Source: Lethocerus indicus
Lineage: Eukaryota; Arthropoda; Insecta; Hemiptera; Belostomatidae
NCBI GenBank assembly: GCA_019843655.1
Contig: JACDQD010000002.1
Coordinates: forward strand, 9,599,393-9,663,392
Direction of reading: 5' to 3'
DNA length: 64,000 nucleotides
Position numbers and translations under genes: made by a program. The notes beneath the pieces were generated by a model, which was not told where the DNA came from, made no database searches, and saw nothing but the letters and a program-made list of their open reading frames with translations. How positions within the stretch are numbered: position 1 is the stretch's first letter; every line of letters begins with the position of its first letter. This document shows positions 13,087 to 27,090 of this stretch, piece by piece.

Positions 13087-16000
13087 CCAACCGTTTAATT
13101 ACATCCGGCCGAACGGTATGAAATAATAACATCCCGTTTTCTGATTCAGCGCACCGTAATAAGTTAAAGGGGTAATGCGAAGGGGCACCGTCGTGCAATT
13201 AGCCGTTTTGTGAGTCAATGTCTGATGATATTAGTGACGATATTGTTTTTAGACATTGTAGATCATTAAAAATTATTTCATAATTTGGAGCATCTGCAAT
13301 AGAAGTCAAATTCACGATGAAGCTCGCTAACCAAACACCAGCTTGCACTCGCTGTGATAGCAAACTATCTGAAAGTAGAAATATATTTATGTAGCATTAA
13401 AATGTACTGTATAATAAAGATAGTAAACTTATTCAGCGAAACATAATCGGTATATTATTTTCCGCGAGGTTTCTAATTAATTCTGCCCCCCATGAGATCC
13501 TTGTAAGTGGAAATCGGCGATTCGTGTTATTATAAAGTGTTGCTCGAATTTGTAACCTCGCCGATTGTGTACTGAGTGTGGTAGCTGGTTGTTTGGGAGC
13601 TGCATTTTGAAGCATTATAACCTGGTTTTCAATTGGGCGGAGCCACGTCGTCAATCACCAGGCCGGTGTAAAGGTGAGTACCTCAACTGGAACAAGCCAT
13701 TCGGGGCTGATTTATGACCGGTATCGGCAGTTTTCTATAGCTACCTGAGCATGCCGCCCGCTCATACCTCAAGGAGGAGACCCGATACTCATACTTACCA
13801 TTGCCGTTTGACCCCTGCCTCCCCAGGAAATATAAGGTCGAATTAAAGTATTTAATTTCAAAATCAGACACCACCTTATTTTATTTTACTAACGTGTCGA
13901 CAGAAATTTTTCGGTTTCTGAAATAACTTATCAGAACAGGACTAGGCCACGAATACCAGTGAAAGTAATGTACACAAAAACTTGGAATTACGTCCTCTTA
14001 TATACCTAAATATGGCCTCATTTCGAGGTATATATACCGATATCATACAAGTATTCCAAGAATGCCTATTTTTGTATGAAACTAGTTATATTTCATTTTG
14101 TTTATTTTTATTTTATCCTTCCCCCCTTGAAGTTAATAATATTTCCAGGCCACTATAGATGTATACACTATTGCGCCTAAGATTCGGCTAACTCTATTGG
14201 TATCACGGATAGTATTACTGAATTTGATAAATGATTTAATAATCATAGTGGCAGAATAATTTCTAAATCAGAATAAAATAGTCAATATGTCTTTATTCCC
14301 AAATGCTAGTAAACAAATTAGCTGGCCAAACGAGGCTTTAATACATGGCTGGCGAAACATTCCACATGGTGCCCACACTGAATTAGTGAAATGGATAGTG
14401 TTTTTACAGTTATCAAAACTTTAGGTATTTCACAATTTTATTTGCAACACCACAAATTATATTTGATTATTTGCACAACGTTATTACAACTGCTATTTTA
14501 AGAGCTTGTTTTTTTCTTTCGTCAAAGTTTGTCAAAAATATATGACATTAATTTTAAATGTATATCTCCACCCACAAACTGAAGGATCACACACTGAATT
14601 AATTCATATACTTAATCATTTACTGTATTATATAATCATATCGGGCTGGGAAGTTACCTTACTCAAATGCGGCAGAATAGAGAAACGTTAGTATGTAATA
14701 TGGCCGCCGCCACTATGTTCGCCTCCGCCGAATTACACTTCAATATAACGATACCGGTTGACGATGATGTGGTGGCGGAAGGCGGGGGTATTTGTATTGT
14801 ATCTTAGTTAATATTCGGAGTTCAGTTTTGAAAGTAGATTATGGAAGTTTAATCAGAGGGTCGGGCGGGGTTCACCCTCGGTACACCTTCAGTATACAAA
14901 CAGGGCCACCTCTGCTCAACTTTGCCAGGGGGGAAAAGTGCGTGGGGTACACACCAAAACTGAGTGGGACCCAAGTTGGGCCCAAACTGGGTGTGGACGG
15001 CCCTGCTCAGGACCACCAGGGCCGCCTACCTCCCAACTCACAAAAGACAAAAAAAGGAAGAAGGAGTAAAAATCCTAGGGTTAAGTGGAAAACTACCCAT
15101 TCTGTTTGAATCAAGCCCAGGACACTGTTTCACACAGGATTAAGTACATAAATTACATTTTCTTCGGTTACAGGAAACTCATAGGAATCAGTGTCATAGC
15201 ACAGCAGTGTCAGCGCAGTCTTTTTAATATGTCATTTATGTTATTTTAATAATTTATTACCTGCTTCCCAATTATTTTCTATTAGAGTTGTCCTCTGTAA
15301 TATGTATAAAAATATACGATATTTTATTACTAATTTAGAATTCTTCCTACCAGAAGATTAGAAGCGATATTGTATATATTTTATTTGTACTAACTATATG
15401 TAAATACCGAATGTGCTATTTCGTCCCAGCGAGCTCCTAGTTCCTAAGCTCAGGAGTGACTGAATTTTAAAATAGATTTTATCCTAGAAATTCTGCCCGC
15501 GGAAGGGAAATACGATATTTGAATTCGGGCTCAGGAACATAGACACGGCTAGGAGGCTTAAGGGTAGAGTGAGTCGGTGACACCTGCGCATTGCAGACCG
15601 CAGCCGGCAACCCCTGCCCTCGACCTTCACATACTAAGCTCGCCCCAATATAGAGATCCGCCCAGCACTAGGAGCCGGGTATAATAATAAAATGCCAAAG
15701 TGTAACAAAAGGAGCTTAGCCGAGGATAAACGTTCTGTAGTCAAAGCTTTGCTCAATATTACCCTTTCCTCTTAGCCCCTCCTAATACCCGCCGGGACTC
15801 AAATCCGACCCGGAATATTAATCCCTTCCGACGCGCGACCGACCGCTTCCACTATGCAACGCACTAAGACAAAATGCGCCCACCTAATCCTGTATCTGAA
15901 ATTATATCGCCCTGAGTAAATAAAACTGTCCTGAACACAGTTTTGACACACAGTATCTGAACACTGAACTTGTAATTAATTTACGCACAACCCGAACGTA

Positions 16001-17128
16001 AAGGTTCTATTTATACATGTTTTGGATATCAGAAATTATAACGCCCCGAGTTTATAACGCATAAGACCAATGATCTCCATTTCTATGTAGTTCATCTCTA
16101 GCAATGAATAACAACATTATCTGAAATGCGAATATTCGGTACATTAAATGGTGACGGATAATCCGTAATGAATGTGCGGGAAATCTATAGTATAATACTT
16201 TAAAAAGTGGATAGCAAACAACTGAAAGCATTGCCAATACTGTTGTTGGACAAGAGCGCAAATACTCGTGTTTATGGAAGTACATGTAATATTTCCAACT
16301 TTATGTTCGTTTACATTAGGCTTATTAACTATTATCATTCGTGGAATTTCGAAATGAGTATTACTTTCCATTCTGCGACTATGTAAGGAGCATTATCTGG
16401 TAGCTGGTTGCTATACCTAGAAGAGCCACTAAAAAAGAACCGACACCGACTGAGTAATGCGATAGCGGAAATGAATATGCATCAGGACACCTAATAACTT
16501 TTATGCAAAAAGGGGGTCTGTAATTTTGATTGGGATTCATATATCTTCGATTTTTGCTGTTAATTTTAGTTGGGTTTGGAACGGCCAACAGGCCGGACCG
16601 ACTCTATTGGTACATTGTCTGCTTCATAATTTCACCTGTCTATCGTCAACCTTCACAGGGGTCGTAAATTTATGTGGAACATAAATCGTATAATCCGATT
16701 TCGACAGTTATTGTAAACTCACTTAATGCTATTTATATTTGGGTAAATGGGTCTTATTTGATTCATGCAGGAATACTTTGTAAAATTAATTTAATGTATG
16801 CGAATTTCGTTTTATGGATACTACCAGGTGGCCGAGGTTATGCCGTTTATCTTATTGAAATTAATTTTCAATTAATTAATAATCATAACGCCGTAAGTTA
16901 ATGAAAGGACAACATAGGACGGTAGCCATGTCGTGGTATCCCGGCTCTGCGGGTTACTCGTATTCCATCCGGGATCGGCGTTGTTTCTTGTGGAATTATG
17001 GTATACCGCCGAGGAAAGGTTCCGGACTTGAGGATTTGATTGGAGTGGAAGGTGCAATATCTGGAAGCGGAATCATTTTTCATCTGAGTCGATCCCTGCG
17101 GATATGAATGCCGCGGTGGGTGATATCA

Positions 17129-17136
17129 TATCGATA
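17129..17136. promoter_or_regulatory. DRE-like TATCGATA element
   Basis: TATCGATA is the core of the insect DNA-replication-related element bound by DREF. Here it overlaps the palindrome ATCGATATCGAT (17130-17141). No adjacent promoter or transcript can be shown. Confidence 0.25.
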
Positions 17137-20100
17137 TCGATCGGTGATGGTTTTCGAACCGAACATTTATCAAATCAGAAATTTGGACTGAAATGTTTTT
17201 TTAGTTCATTTGGGAACGCCAAAAAATAAGGGTGTTCATATGCATCTTGAAATAAAACGAATATATCTTGTATCTCACTTTATCAACATACTTCAGCTTT
17301 AGCAAAAAGATAAAATGTGGACGTGTAATTTCTAATGTTACTGTGCATGAAATTAAATCGAATACAAATCTTTCAAATGAGCGAAGAACTTGAATTTATT
17401 GCAAATATCGTTTCAATAAAACGCGCAGCAGTAAATTTCAAATCGTTTAAACGGAGTAAACTGTTGAACCGAATAATGAATTTTCATTTGATCATACCGT
17501 AAAATCCAATTTGGAAGTCTCACCTCCCCGATCCCGAATATCAACTATAGACAAACTTTCTGTTTCACTTTACAATAGTTTCCTTGTTTTATTCTAATAA
17601 CACCTTTGGATAAACTTTATACAGATGACTTATAATTTACATTTTAGCTAATTAAGACTTAGTTGCAGTATAAGATTGTTTATCTCAGTTGTTTACATTT
17701 GAACTGAGCTGCTTCAACTATCAGTCAAGTTACTAATTGCATTCTTCCTCCATTGTAACATTCTGCATTCTCTTCCATTCTGCATGTAACATGATTATTA
17801 CTGTTTACTGTAATAACTTTCCGGGGGCCTTTTTACGCTTAATAATTTCTGATTTGTTGACTCATAAGTGACAGTTTTTATCATATGTAACAACTCGGTA
17901 ACATACGGGCTAAAACTCGGTTACATACCTGTTTATTTCTTCCTTTGACCTCAAATGTCCCAATTTAAGACAGAAAAGGGAATTGGGAGATCTTTGCAAT
18001 AAAATAGGTGCGCTAAAAACCTGGTGCGTTGATGAGCTCAGAGCGTTGGTATAATAATATAGAGAAAAACAAATTGAATGAACGTTTAATACTACTTCAA
18101 AGTCAAAGAACATAAATGCCATCATATGTATAGATGATAAAGTTCAGCCTGGAACATTTATCCAAATATATGGTAATTAATTCATTTTTCAGGATGGCAT
18201 TATTAAATGAATAGTGTCGGTGTAAATTAATTTAATAAGCATTATATTAGATCACTAATTATAACTTTGTATTATTTATTTTGTTCAAATGAGTCCTAAT
18301 CATAAAATTAACGTCATTTAGGTCTTGGTGATGGATATTTAATCAATGTCAACGGGCCATATGCGGGCCACATCCCGATATACACGCGACATAAACGTTA
18401 GGCGTTGTTGGAGATTGGGGATAACGCCAGAGATTTCGAAACGGAATCGGGAGCAGATGAATTGCGGTGGAAATTCCGGAGCAGGTCGGCAGATGGCAAT
18501 TTATGTCGGGCAGTTAAAAAGCGGGCCCCGGCCGAGCTTCATCTGCATGTAGAGTCCCGCGCTCACCCTCTCCCATTACTCACCCCCATCCCGAAATTAC
18601 TCTTCACGTTATTACAAGTCACACGCGGCTGCCGGCCCTCCGTTTAATAGTAATAATAAGGTCTGTTCAGTGTGAGATAATAAAAATAAATTGGAATATC
18701 TTCCTTCATTCCATGTATTTAGCCCCCCTCCCTATATTATTACAAATAACAAAGTGTATAATAAATGGTCGGCTGGGGATTATCTCTGTGGTTGTTGCAG
18801 CCAAACGGCGGGACGTAAGAATTGGAATGGTGGGAAAAATCGACAACGAGATTGTCCCATATCGTGAACAACTGTTTACCGTTTTATTTGAAAATCGTCA
18901 CTCAACACTCAACGAAGCCGGTCCGGAATGTGCTGACCCAGTCGGCAAATGTATATTCAACAGCAAAGAGTTAATTGCCAGCGGTGTTCAAATAAATCCG
19001 CAATAGTATCTATTGTAAAACTGTAAAATATATTAAGTATTGTAGATTTGTTACACGTAACAGGACATCGCGACCTGTAGTTGTAGCTGTGGTCTTTATT
19101 TATATGCGGCAACATCGGTATTTACCATATGTAGCATGAACCGGAAGATCGTAATTTCGCCCTTAAACTATACAATGATTGGCATAATCAAATTGGAGTT
19201 TAATATATAGGGTTGCTGAAGTATGCATTCGACTCGTCAAATACAGCTACGGCATCTGTGTATGATGGGTACGGGCTGAGTATAACTGGGCGTAAGGCTG
19301 ACCGGTTAATAAAGGGAGCCACTCCCAGGAACAGGCAATCGGCCCGTTCTTTCTTTCCACCGCTCCGAAACCCCACATGTTGTTTCATTAGGCACCAGAG
19401 CATCGTGTCCAAATTGAATTTCATTCTAGTACATTTGTTCAGTTTGGAACCGTGGTTTAATATACAGTCAAAAGATTAATAATGTAATGTAATGGTAATA
19501 AGTAATAGTATAAATAATATAATGGATTTTTTATATTTGTTTGTTTTCAGGTTGCTATATACCAAATGCTATCAAATATAAAATTAGAACCCCATGTACA
19601 TAGAAATGCACTCATTTGCATATCGGCGGGCTTGAACCAGTGCGAGCCTTGTGGGGGGGGGGGTTATACTGTCTTTATCGTTATTAAATACATGAAGGAG
19701 AGTGAGAGGGGAGGGAGGGTGTTAGTCGCTAACTGTGCTCGGGGCATGCCGCCTGTAGGTAATAGGGTAATGTGCAGGGGCGGGGGCCGGTTCGCATACC
19801 CTCCCCCTCCCCGCTTCGGCCTACCAACACATTACCGCTAATATAAACGCGGCAGAGGCTAGGCGGCCTCGAACCGAAGCGCCGGCGATAAAGAGTTCCG
19901 GTCGAAGACGAGCCACGAAATTGAAATTTAGCCTGGCACGGATGGCCGGGGGTGACTGGGCCCGTGCCCGCCTCCCGCCAATAATACCGAGAGCAAAACA
20001 ACCCCTTTTCGGGGCCTAAATATCGGCCCTGTGGAAATCACGGCGCAACACCCTCCTCATATCAGGCCCCTTTCCTATAAATGTATACCTGCAGGGACCG

Positions 20101-21109
20101 ATATTTGCTCTTTCGATTCCTTCTATATTGGATATTGTATCGCAAAAGTGGACGTCTATCCCTTTATTTATAATAATTACATTTACATACTAACTTGGTT
20201 TCCCGACTTTTAATACATCCCGTTTTTAGTATGAGGGTACTTTCGAGGCACTTTTCGACAATGTAGCCGTTAATTATTCGTCGGTTCAAGTCAATTTATA
20301 ATTATAACGTAGGAGTTTGATGAAGTCTGAGCCAAAAGCAAAAAATGAAATTAATATACACCTTAGCCGAACAGGAAAATAAATCTTCCGTTTGTTTTAA
20401 ATTACTGTTTAGCATGGCTGATTGGAATATTATAGAGTTTTACTTTTAGTTTTTTAAATAACCCAATTCATTATTGGCGTTGCTGGATACGAGATGGCAG
20501 GCAGCGTGTACGATTGGAAGCCACGTGTGAGGTTCGAGTGGAGGTTGGGAGGTGGTGTGTATATCTAGCGGTTGAGTGGCAGGGGCGGGCAGGGTGGCTC
20601 CCAGCAGTCACAAAAACTTGTCCAGTCAGCAACCGTTGCTGTTGCTGTTGTGGTCGGCCCTCTTGTCAAAACTTCAGAAACCCGCAACTAATCCACCGCC
20701 AACTCTCTCCGGCCAGACCCTTCCACTCCGTACAACCTTTGTTGAAGATCTCCGTTCTTATAATTGGAAAACTCTAATTTGGCCTATTGACACAGAAAAT
20801 AATTTGTATAACTGTAACTCTATTATGCCAGTAACCAACATTGTCTTGAAGTATTACAAAACAGATACTGAAACCGGTCTGGCGTAGGATCAAATAAACG
20901 AAACGCGAGGAAAAGCGAGTTTAGAGAAACACGATGTAGAGAGCAAACCTTGGCAGACTTCTTAAAAAATCATTTAAGGTAACAATAATTAATATACAAT
21001 GTGAAATTGAGAAATAATTATTAATCCGCATATGTAGCATTCGTAATTAGATCTAGGGCACAGTAGTTGGTTGATTTGTACTCCTTTAATAATGTGATCT
21101 TCGAAAATA

Positions 21110-21113
<4 letters not shown>

Positions 21114-21185
<72 letters not shown>
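21114..21185. repeat. (AT)n followed by (TG)n microsatellite
   Basis: About 57 bp of uninterrupted AT dinucleotides run directly into about 14 bp of TG dinucleotides. The translations through it (poly Ile-Tyr) are artefacts of the repeat. Confidence 0.95.
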
Positions 21186-22215
21186 ATAGATTGAAACATA
21201 TACACATTTCTGTAGGTAAGAGTCATATCTTCTTGTGAGAGGCAAAATGTGTTGCATGAATACAAATTTGGGTGCGGGGACGATGCTGAGCGGCGCGGTA
21301 TTTGACCTCAGTAAATCAGATGCTGTACAAATAAATTGTCGATGGAGCGTATTTAGAATGGTTTGTTGGGGGACTGCGGCGATCCGAACAAGATGGATTG
21401 CTGTGTTTTCAGTATAAAATCCTCTACCCTGAAATGGAACAACCCTGCTCAACCATTTGAGATTGACTTTTTCGCATTCGGTATACAAACTGATTTTATA
21501 ATCTCAATACAAATTTAGTTTGTATTTTTTCCGCTAAAATATGGATATGGATCGATATTAAAATAGAAGTTTCGAAGGTGAAGCTTAGATTTAACAGGAT
21601 CTGCTTCCGACATACGCTTCGTTATTGGTGACGCTGAAATTCCGATCCGTTAGAAATCTGGCTGCATTGCAATACATCACTCTGATAGATTGAAGACTTG
21701 ATTTAATTAAAATGTGTTTGCCCGGAAAATATATCAGAAGATTGACCTTTTATAATGCCTCGAGCCTTTAATTTAGCTTTTCAATTGTGCCCTTCGGCCA
21801 GATTTGTATTATTATATTTAGTTACCCCCGCTCTGCCCGTCTGCCTAATGTAAACGTAATAATTAATTTTGAGAAAAATAACATTCTAGAAATAATTCAT
21901 ACGCAGTCATACGCTGGACGTTGGATTAATTCGATTCATTTTTAAACTGACAAAAGGCCTTACCAGAAATAGAACACTCCAGTGTTACATTTTGTATCAG
22001 CCAATTGGTCAGGTCGATGTTAGAGCTTTTTTGTCAATTACCGAGCGACCAATATTCTACTCGCCTTTCCTTTTTACTTTTCTGTCGTTTTCTAATGAGT
22101 TGTCTAGCTACTTAAGTCGACACCGTAGTGACTGGTGTAATAATATATCCTTGGTTGTTCGGCAAAAGCTTTATGGCACGAGAACTTCATTTTTCTGAAT
22201 GTTCGGCTCTCGGTC

Positions 22216-22461
22216 CTAGCCAGTTCCGATAGGGCTGGCTTTTCTATTGTTGATTTTGTCAAGCCATCCGGTTGTCCATCTTCCTCTTCGCCTTAAGCCC
22301 TCTCTTTTCACCATCGTGACTTTTACCAGCGAGCATTTTCTTCGAACGATATTTCCAAACTAGGCTAGTCGTTGATTCAAGTGACATGTCTGACTCCAAT
22401 TTAATATTTCAAGCGTATCGAACCGTCTTTTATCTCGTTCCTCTATCATCCATAAATGTGA
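22216..22461 (-). mobile_element. Decayed LINE: reverse-transcriptase C-terminal tail
   Basis: One minus-strand frame runs about 82 codons with a single internal stop (TAG at 22362-22360). It reads LWMIEERDKRRFDTLEILNW, then QRLA-stop-FGNIVRR, then VKREGLRRRGRWTTGWLDKI and ends at TAG. This is the familiar end of RTE/Jockey-type non-LTR retrotransposon polyproteins: a W..E.RR...FE stretch, RL-x-W-F-G-H-I-x-R, and a basic EG..RRGR...WLD-x-I box. The internal TAG sits where the family has a tryptophan, so one base change explains it. Upstream domains are not recognisable: a 5'-truncated, dead copy, probably in intron or intergenic DNA. Confidence 0.8.
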
Positions 22462-25400
22462 CTATGCACTACACCTAGCACACATCTAGCATCGTGTCGT
22501 CCACTTTGAATACATTCCTTTTTCGACGTAGTCAAAATTGTTACCGTTTAGGTGTTTAGCGAAATTCCCTTCCATTTTGGCGCTTTCTCGTGTCACTGAT
22601 TGTGGCAGGCCTTTCATTCCTTCTACGCCGCTTGTGACAACCCTGTAAACTGACGAAAGCCAGAAACAGAATACTTGCAGAGCTTTGTTTTGTTCCGGGT
22701 GACTAGTCAGGTCGATCTAAGGGTTCCCTTTCTCCAATTGCAGAGAACAGAGCCAATTCGTTACCGTAGCGACCAGTCCTGTATTCACATTTCTTCCGAA
22801 CTTTTTTGCCGATTCCAAAACGGTCGCCCAGTGAATAATCTTTCCTTTCCTTTTTTTGTTGTTTTCAAGACGGTTGTAAGTAGCGTCTACGGAATACTAT
22901 ATTTTAAATGGTCATGCATCATTGCACTAATAGTGATACGATCAGTTGGAATGATTAATAGATATATACTGTCGAATGTGGAAAGAAGTCTTGCGTCAAA
23001 ATAATTCGTGTACATAAGTAAGTCTTTTTAAATTTGTAAATATACGCTCCGAATGGTATGTAATTGTTGAGGTTTAAGATGTACGCCAGTAGGGGTAACT
23101 ATTGCGGGAGGTTGTGGAGTGGAGGAGAGATATGTTGGCGGAGGGGGGAGCTGTCTGACTATATTGGCTGTCGGCGCCAAATGCTTCCCCTGTCCCAATG
23201 TTTTACAGCTTACCACTTTTACCCTATTAAAGTTAACATGTGTACCTACAACCGATGTCGCTTGAAATTTATTGCGTCAGACTCGGTTAAAACAATGTTT
23301 ACGCGAGCACGGAAATTCCGCACTGGAAGGATAATCAACAAGAACGTGTGGCCGCCGTTATTTATTTCGTGCGGTTAGTAGTTTTTTAGTGGCCTTTTTT
23401 TTGCTCGTCCCGTTCATATTTAAACCTATTCCGCAGCACTGTAGCGGATAAATTATATTTAAATAGTAATAGTTAATACCTCAGTAAATCGAAAAAGCGA
23501 TGGTATTCCAAACCTGCACTAACTGCGAAACACGTATTCTGCGCCGGAAAAAGTTTGGGAACTGGTGGGCTAGAATAATATCTTTCGCTTATACACTCCT
23601 AATTTCTTAATTTAATGAAAGACCTTCCGTGACCCTTCCGCGGTGTTTTAAACCCATATTGATAGGACTAATGCGCTGTTACGTGTTTACTGCACTCCAG
23701 GCTAAAGCCGCCCGAGCGTTATCTGTAGTGAGCTAAAAGTGAGTTGGGTGGATGTATGGGGTTGTCCGTGAGCTGAACCAGCCGAGGCGGATCGAGGCCA
23801 CTCCGCAGAGCCGGGGGAATTAACCGAAAAGCGATTTTCTCCCGCCCGCTGGGAATTACACATAATAGACAACATCTGCCTCACTCTTCCCACCCGCCCC
23901 TCTTCCTCACCCTGTTTGCTTAATATGATACCGAATGTAAACTTGTAAGGGCGAGCTCGGGTCAGTTGGATTAATGGTGGCTCCCCAAGACAGCTATAAC
24001 TTCACTTCTCTTGTTACTTCTAGCCCCCAGTATAATTAAATTGCAACTCTCGCAGGATATAAATATCTGTGCCTAGGAGAAGAAAGAATTTCTCCAGGCC
24101 AGACCGAAACTAGAGCAGTTTCTAGAATTTTGTTTTCCTCGTCTAATTGTTATAAGAAAGAAAGTTCGTGGATGAGGAAGCGTGAACGTGGTTAAATATA
24201 ATCACCGGACGATTATCATTTTATAATAAATAAGTATTAAATCTTTAAGTAATATAAGTTTTCGTGCGTAAAAGAAAATATATAACTTTGATAAATCGTA
24301 TTTCAAAATGTTTTCAAATACGTTTTAACTTACTGGTACTTACACTATTCGGAAACATTTTGTATATACATAATTGCAGGGGTATAAAATATATACTGTA
24401 CATTGCACTAAATACATCTGTGTAGGATTGTAGTTTTATGTTAAATTCCGCACTTCTATAAAACCAAATGTTGATCGTTTTCAATATTTATTTCTATTTA
24501 TTTTATTTCTTAATTCAGTGGAGTATTTATTTACGCACGATTGGTGTTGATGAGGCGACAGATAATCTAGCTTTGTAATATTTCCTTTATTCCTTGAAAA
24601 TTCTCCACTTTTGAGTTAATTTCGAAATGTTTCAATCACTATTATGTACTGACGTATGAAGTTACAATTGTAACACATTGTTATGCAATGATATTCTTCA
24701 ATATTCCATGCAAACAATATTTAAGATCATACTATGCTTTAATTTAGTAATTTTAAACTAAAAATGAATTATTCTTCGATTTGTGTCACTGGTCACTGGT
24801 TGTCAATGGCCGGAAAGGTAGCAAGCGGTGATGAAGACAAGTGATTCGAATGAAATTGCAATTCGGAGAAAATCACCGGGAAGCTACTCAACAACCCAAT
24901 TTATTTAGAAAGGAATCAATTGCCAGTTGACATTTTCATTAACAGGGCAATTGTAGGGGGCAGTGTTCTGGGTTGGGTTGAATTTGCGGTGAGAACCGCA
25001 GGAGGTCCCTGTCGGATCAACCGTCCATTGCCCTTCGACTAATCCGCCTAAATGGCTCACCCATACCTGGATACCTTTTGCCCAATAATCCATTGGACAA
25101 CTGGAATATAGTTCAGTGGAACGAAGATGGACTCACTGGAAGAAATACGTTCAAATTCATTCCACGGAACTGTGTACACTTACTCTATCCTGCAAGTATT
25201 TAAAGGTTGATATCTCAACATGTTCGCAATAATCATACTGAAAATACATTGTATAAAGTATTTCGTAGCTTACTAATTCAGACCAATTTATCACAAGCCG
25301 TATAGGTTTTATGAACCTTGGGCTGGACAGCTATACATTAATGACTGTAATTAGAAATGTATATTTCGGTCTAATATGCACAAATTCTAGAATATTTAAG

Positions 25401-27067
25401 TATGTAATTTCATTACTTTTTTCTATTGTAATGGCGTTTGAGTTTAATTTATTTTCTCTAAATGTATATATCGCTTTGAGTTTACATTTGAAATATTCGT
25501 TTAATAATTTCATATTTCAATCATTAAAGACTAATCTGTTGTATTAAACCCCATTAACTAATATATAATAAAGGAAATCCAGGAATATGGTGTATGCTAT
25601 AATTATTTGACTGTGAAAATTTAAATTTTCTTTGTATTCAATCAGAGTCAGGGAAAGATACGTGGTTCGACAGTTGGGTTACGAAACTAAAACAGTAGGA
25701 ACAAAGGGCCTCGCTTGTGGCTCTTTACGTTCGGTCGATGATAGAATCAACCCGACGCGGTCGGAGTTGGGCTAATGGAGGCGGCGGTCCTGCCACCACC
25801 ACCATAACAACAGAAAAGTAAGGCGACTCCAACTTTCGGGACGCAAATTGGGTATTCAAACATCCACCAATGGGAAGATACACACAAGGCGGGTTCGGGT
25901 CGGGAGTTTGCCTTAAAGTCTAGGGTTTATATAATGACTAACTTCAACATTTTCAATGAAGCAAACAGCCCTTGCCAGAAGCTTAGAGGCAGAGACTATC
26001 TGGATTATACCGACCTATCCAAGTTATTAGGCAACTGATAACAAGTTTATCAATTTTTGTTTCAGTGTAGGATATCCAGAACAGAATACTTCGTTTTAAG
26101 TGTCCCTTAAGTATTCATTAACGTTAAATAATGGAATGCGATTGTGATTGTAACGACCTATATGGGGGAATGTATTCTAATCTATATTTAAGCAACAAAA
26201 TATATCATCAGCTACCTAGACCTAGCCGTAAGTAAAGTAGAGTTGTCATTTAATGTGTGCTATCGGATTGATGGGAAAACTGATACATTAAAATAGGAAA
26301 GCTGAAAGGCAGGTCTGAGATGAGGAAATACAAAAACAAAATAAATACAAAAGATGATTTTGGTTGATCAGCCGGCGCCAATGGATGTCCCTAACTGGGA
26401 CGATCTAGACTTGGAAGATTAGATTAATTTATGTTGTATTCGTTTATTGGAGAAGATACACTAATCAACCAGAGAAAGCGGAACCGGTTCTCAGCTCCTG
26501 GGTGAACACGCAAGGAGAAATCGAAAATGGATCTTACAAACCCGCGAGAACAAAGACTGGTTACGGCTTCTCCTGAAGCGGGTAGCGTTTAATAAAGATA
26601 AACCAATTTGTATCCGCCACAGAAGAAGTTTAAATTGGGGAATCCAATTTGATGTTGCGCCGCCGACTAAAGCCGCGTGTTTATCCTAAAGAAGAAATTA
26701 GATTAGAGACGAGAGGACTCGATCGAAGATCCCAATTTTGGGTTTCCGAAATGGTTTTGGTTTAGCGCATCATATCGGCGGCCATGACCGGGGTCGGGGC
26801 AGGTGACGACACACGCCTTTGTGCGTCGCCGATCAAAGCCGAAGTCGTCTCGCATTTCAAAGGCTTTGTGTGCTCCTCCAACGACCTCCCTGTAGGTAAC
26901 CGGCAATTCAGCGATCTCCCTCCTTCCCCTCCAGATTGTTTTCAAACCATTGATCGGATCCTAAAATCAGATCAGTTTGCGTACCCATTCATTGCTCATT
27001 CTAGTTACCAGAACGCTATATTAGTTTGATCATCGTTTCCGACAATTTACTATTGCCTCAGTCACAG

Positions 27068-27090
27068 TGCATTAAACGCTGTTTAATGCA
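27068..27090. repeat. Perfect 10-bp inverted repeat with 3-nt spacer
   Basis: TGCATTAAAC, then GCT, then GTTTAATGCA. It could be a protein-binding palindrome or a mini-hairpin. No terminator or mobile-element context is visible. Confidence 0.6.

Larger units (their letters stand above)
1..13430. other. Non-coding DNA with GC-rich islands
   Basis: No exon recognised on either strand. AT-rich sequence alternates with GC-rich islands at about 660-930, 2690-3200, 3690-3960, 4690-4860, 12040-12500 and 12880-13080. Open frames here are short or low-complexity (for example Pro/Ser-rich frames at 2673-3225). A hairpin (ACAGACCT ... AGGTCTGT) lies at 11803-11824. May be 5' intron or upstream DNA of the LHFPL-like gene. 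Confidence 0.6.
13431..22215. other. Non-coding DNA with GC-rich islands
   Basis: No supported gene. GC-rich islands lie near 14860-15110, 15440-15900, 18340-18650, 19620-20000 and 20510-20740. The frames through them give no recognisable protein. The AT/TG microsatellite is at 21114-21185. Confidence 0.6.

Noticed and set aside
20989..21488. Minus frames with poly Ile-Tyr
   Set aside because: They are translations of the AT/TG microsatellite.
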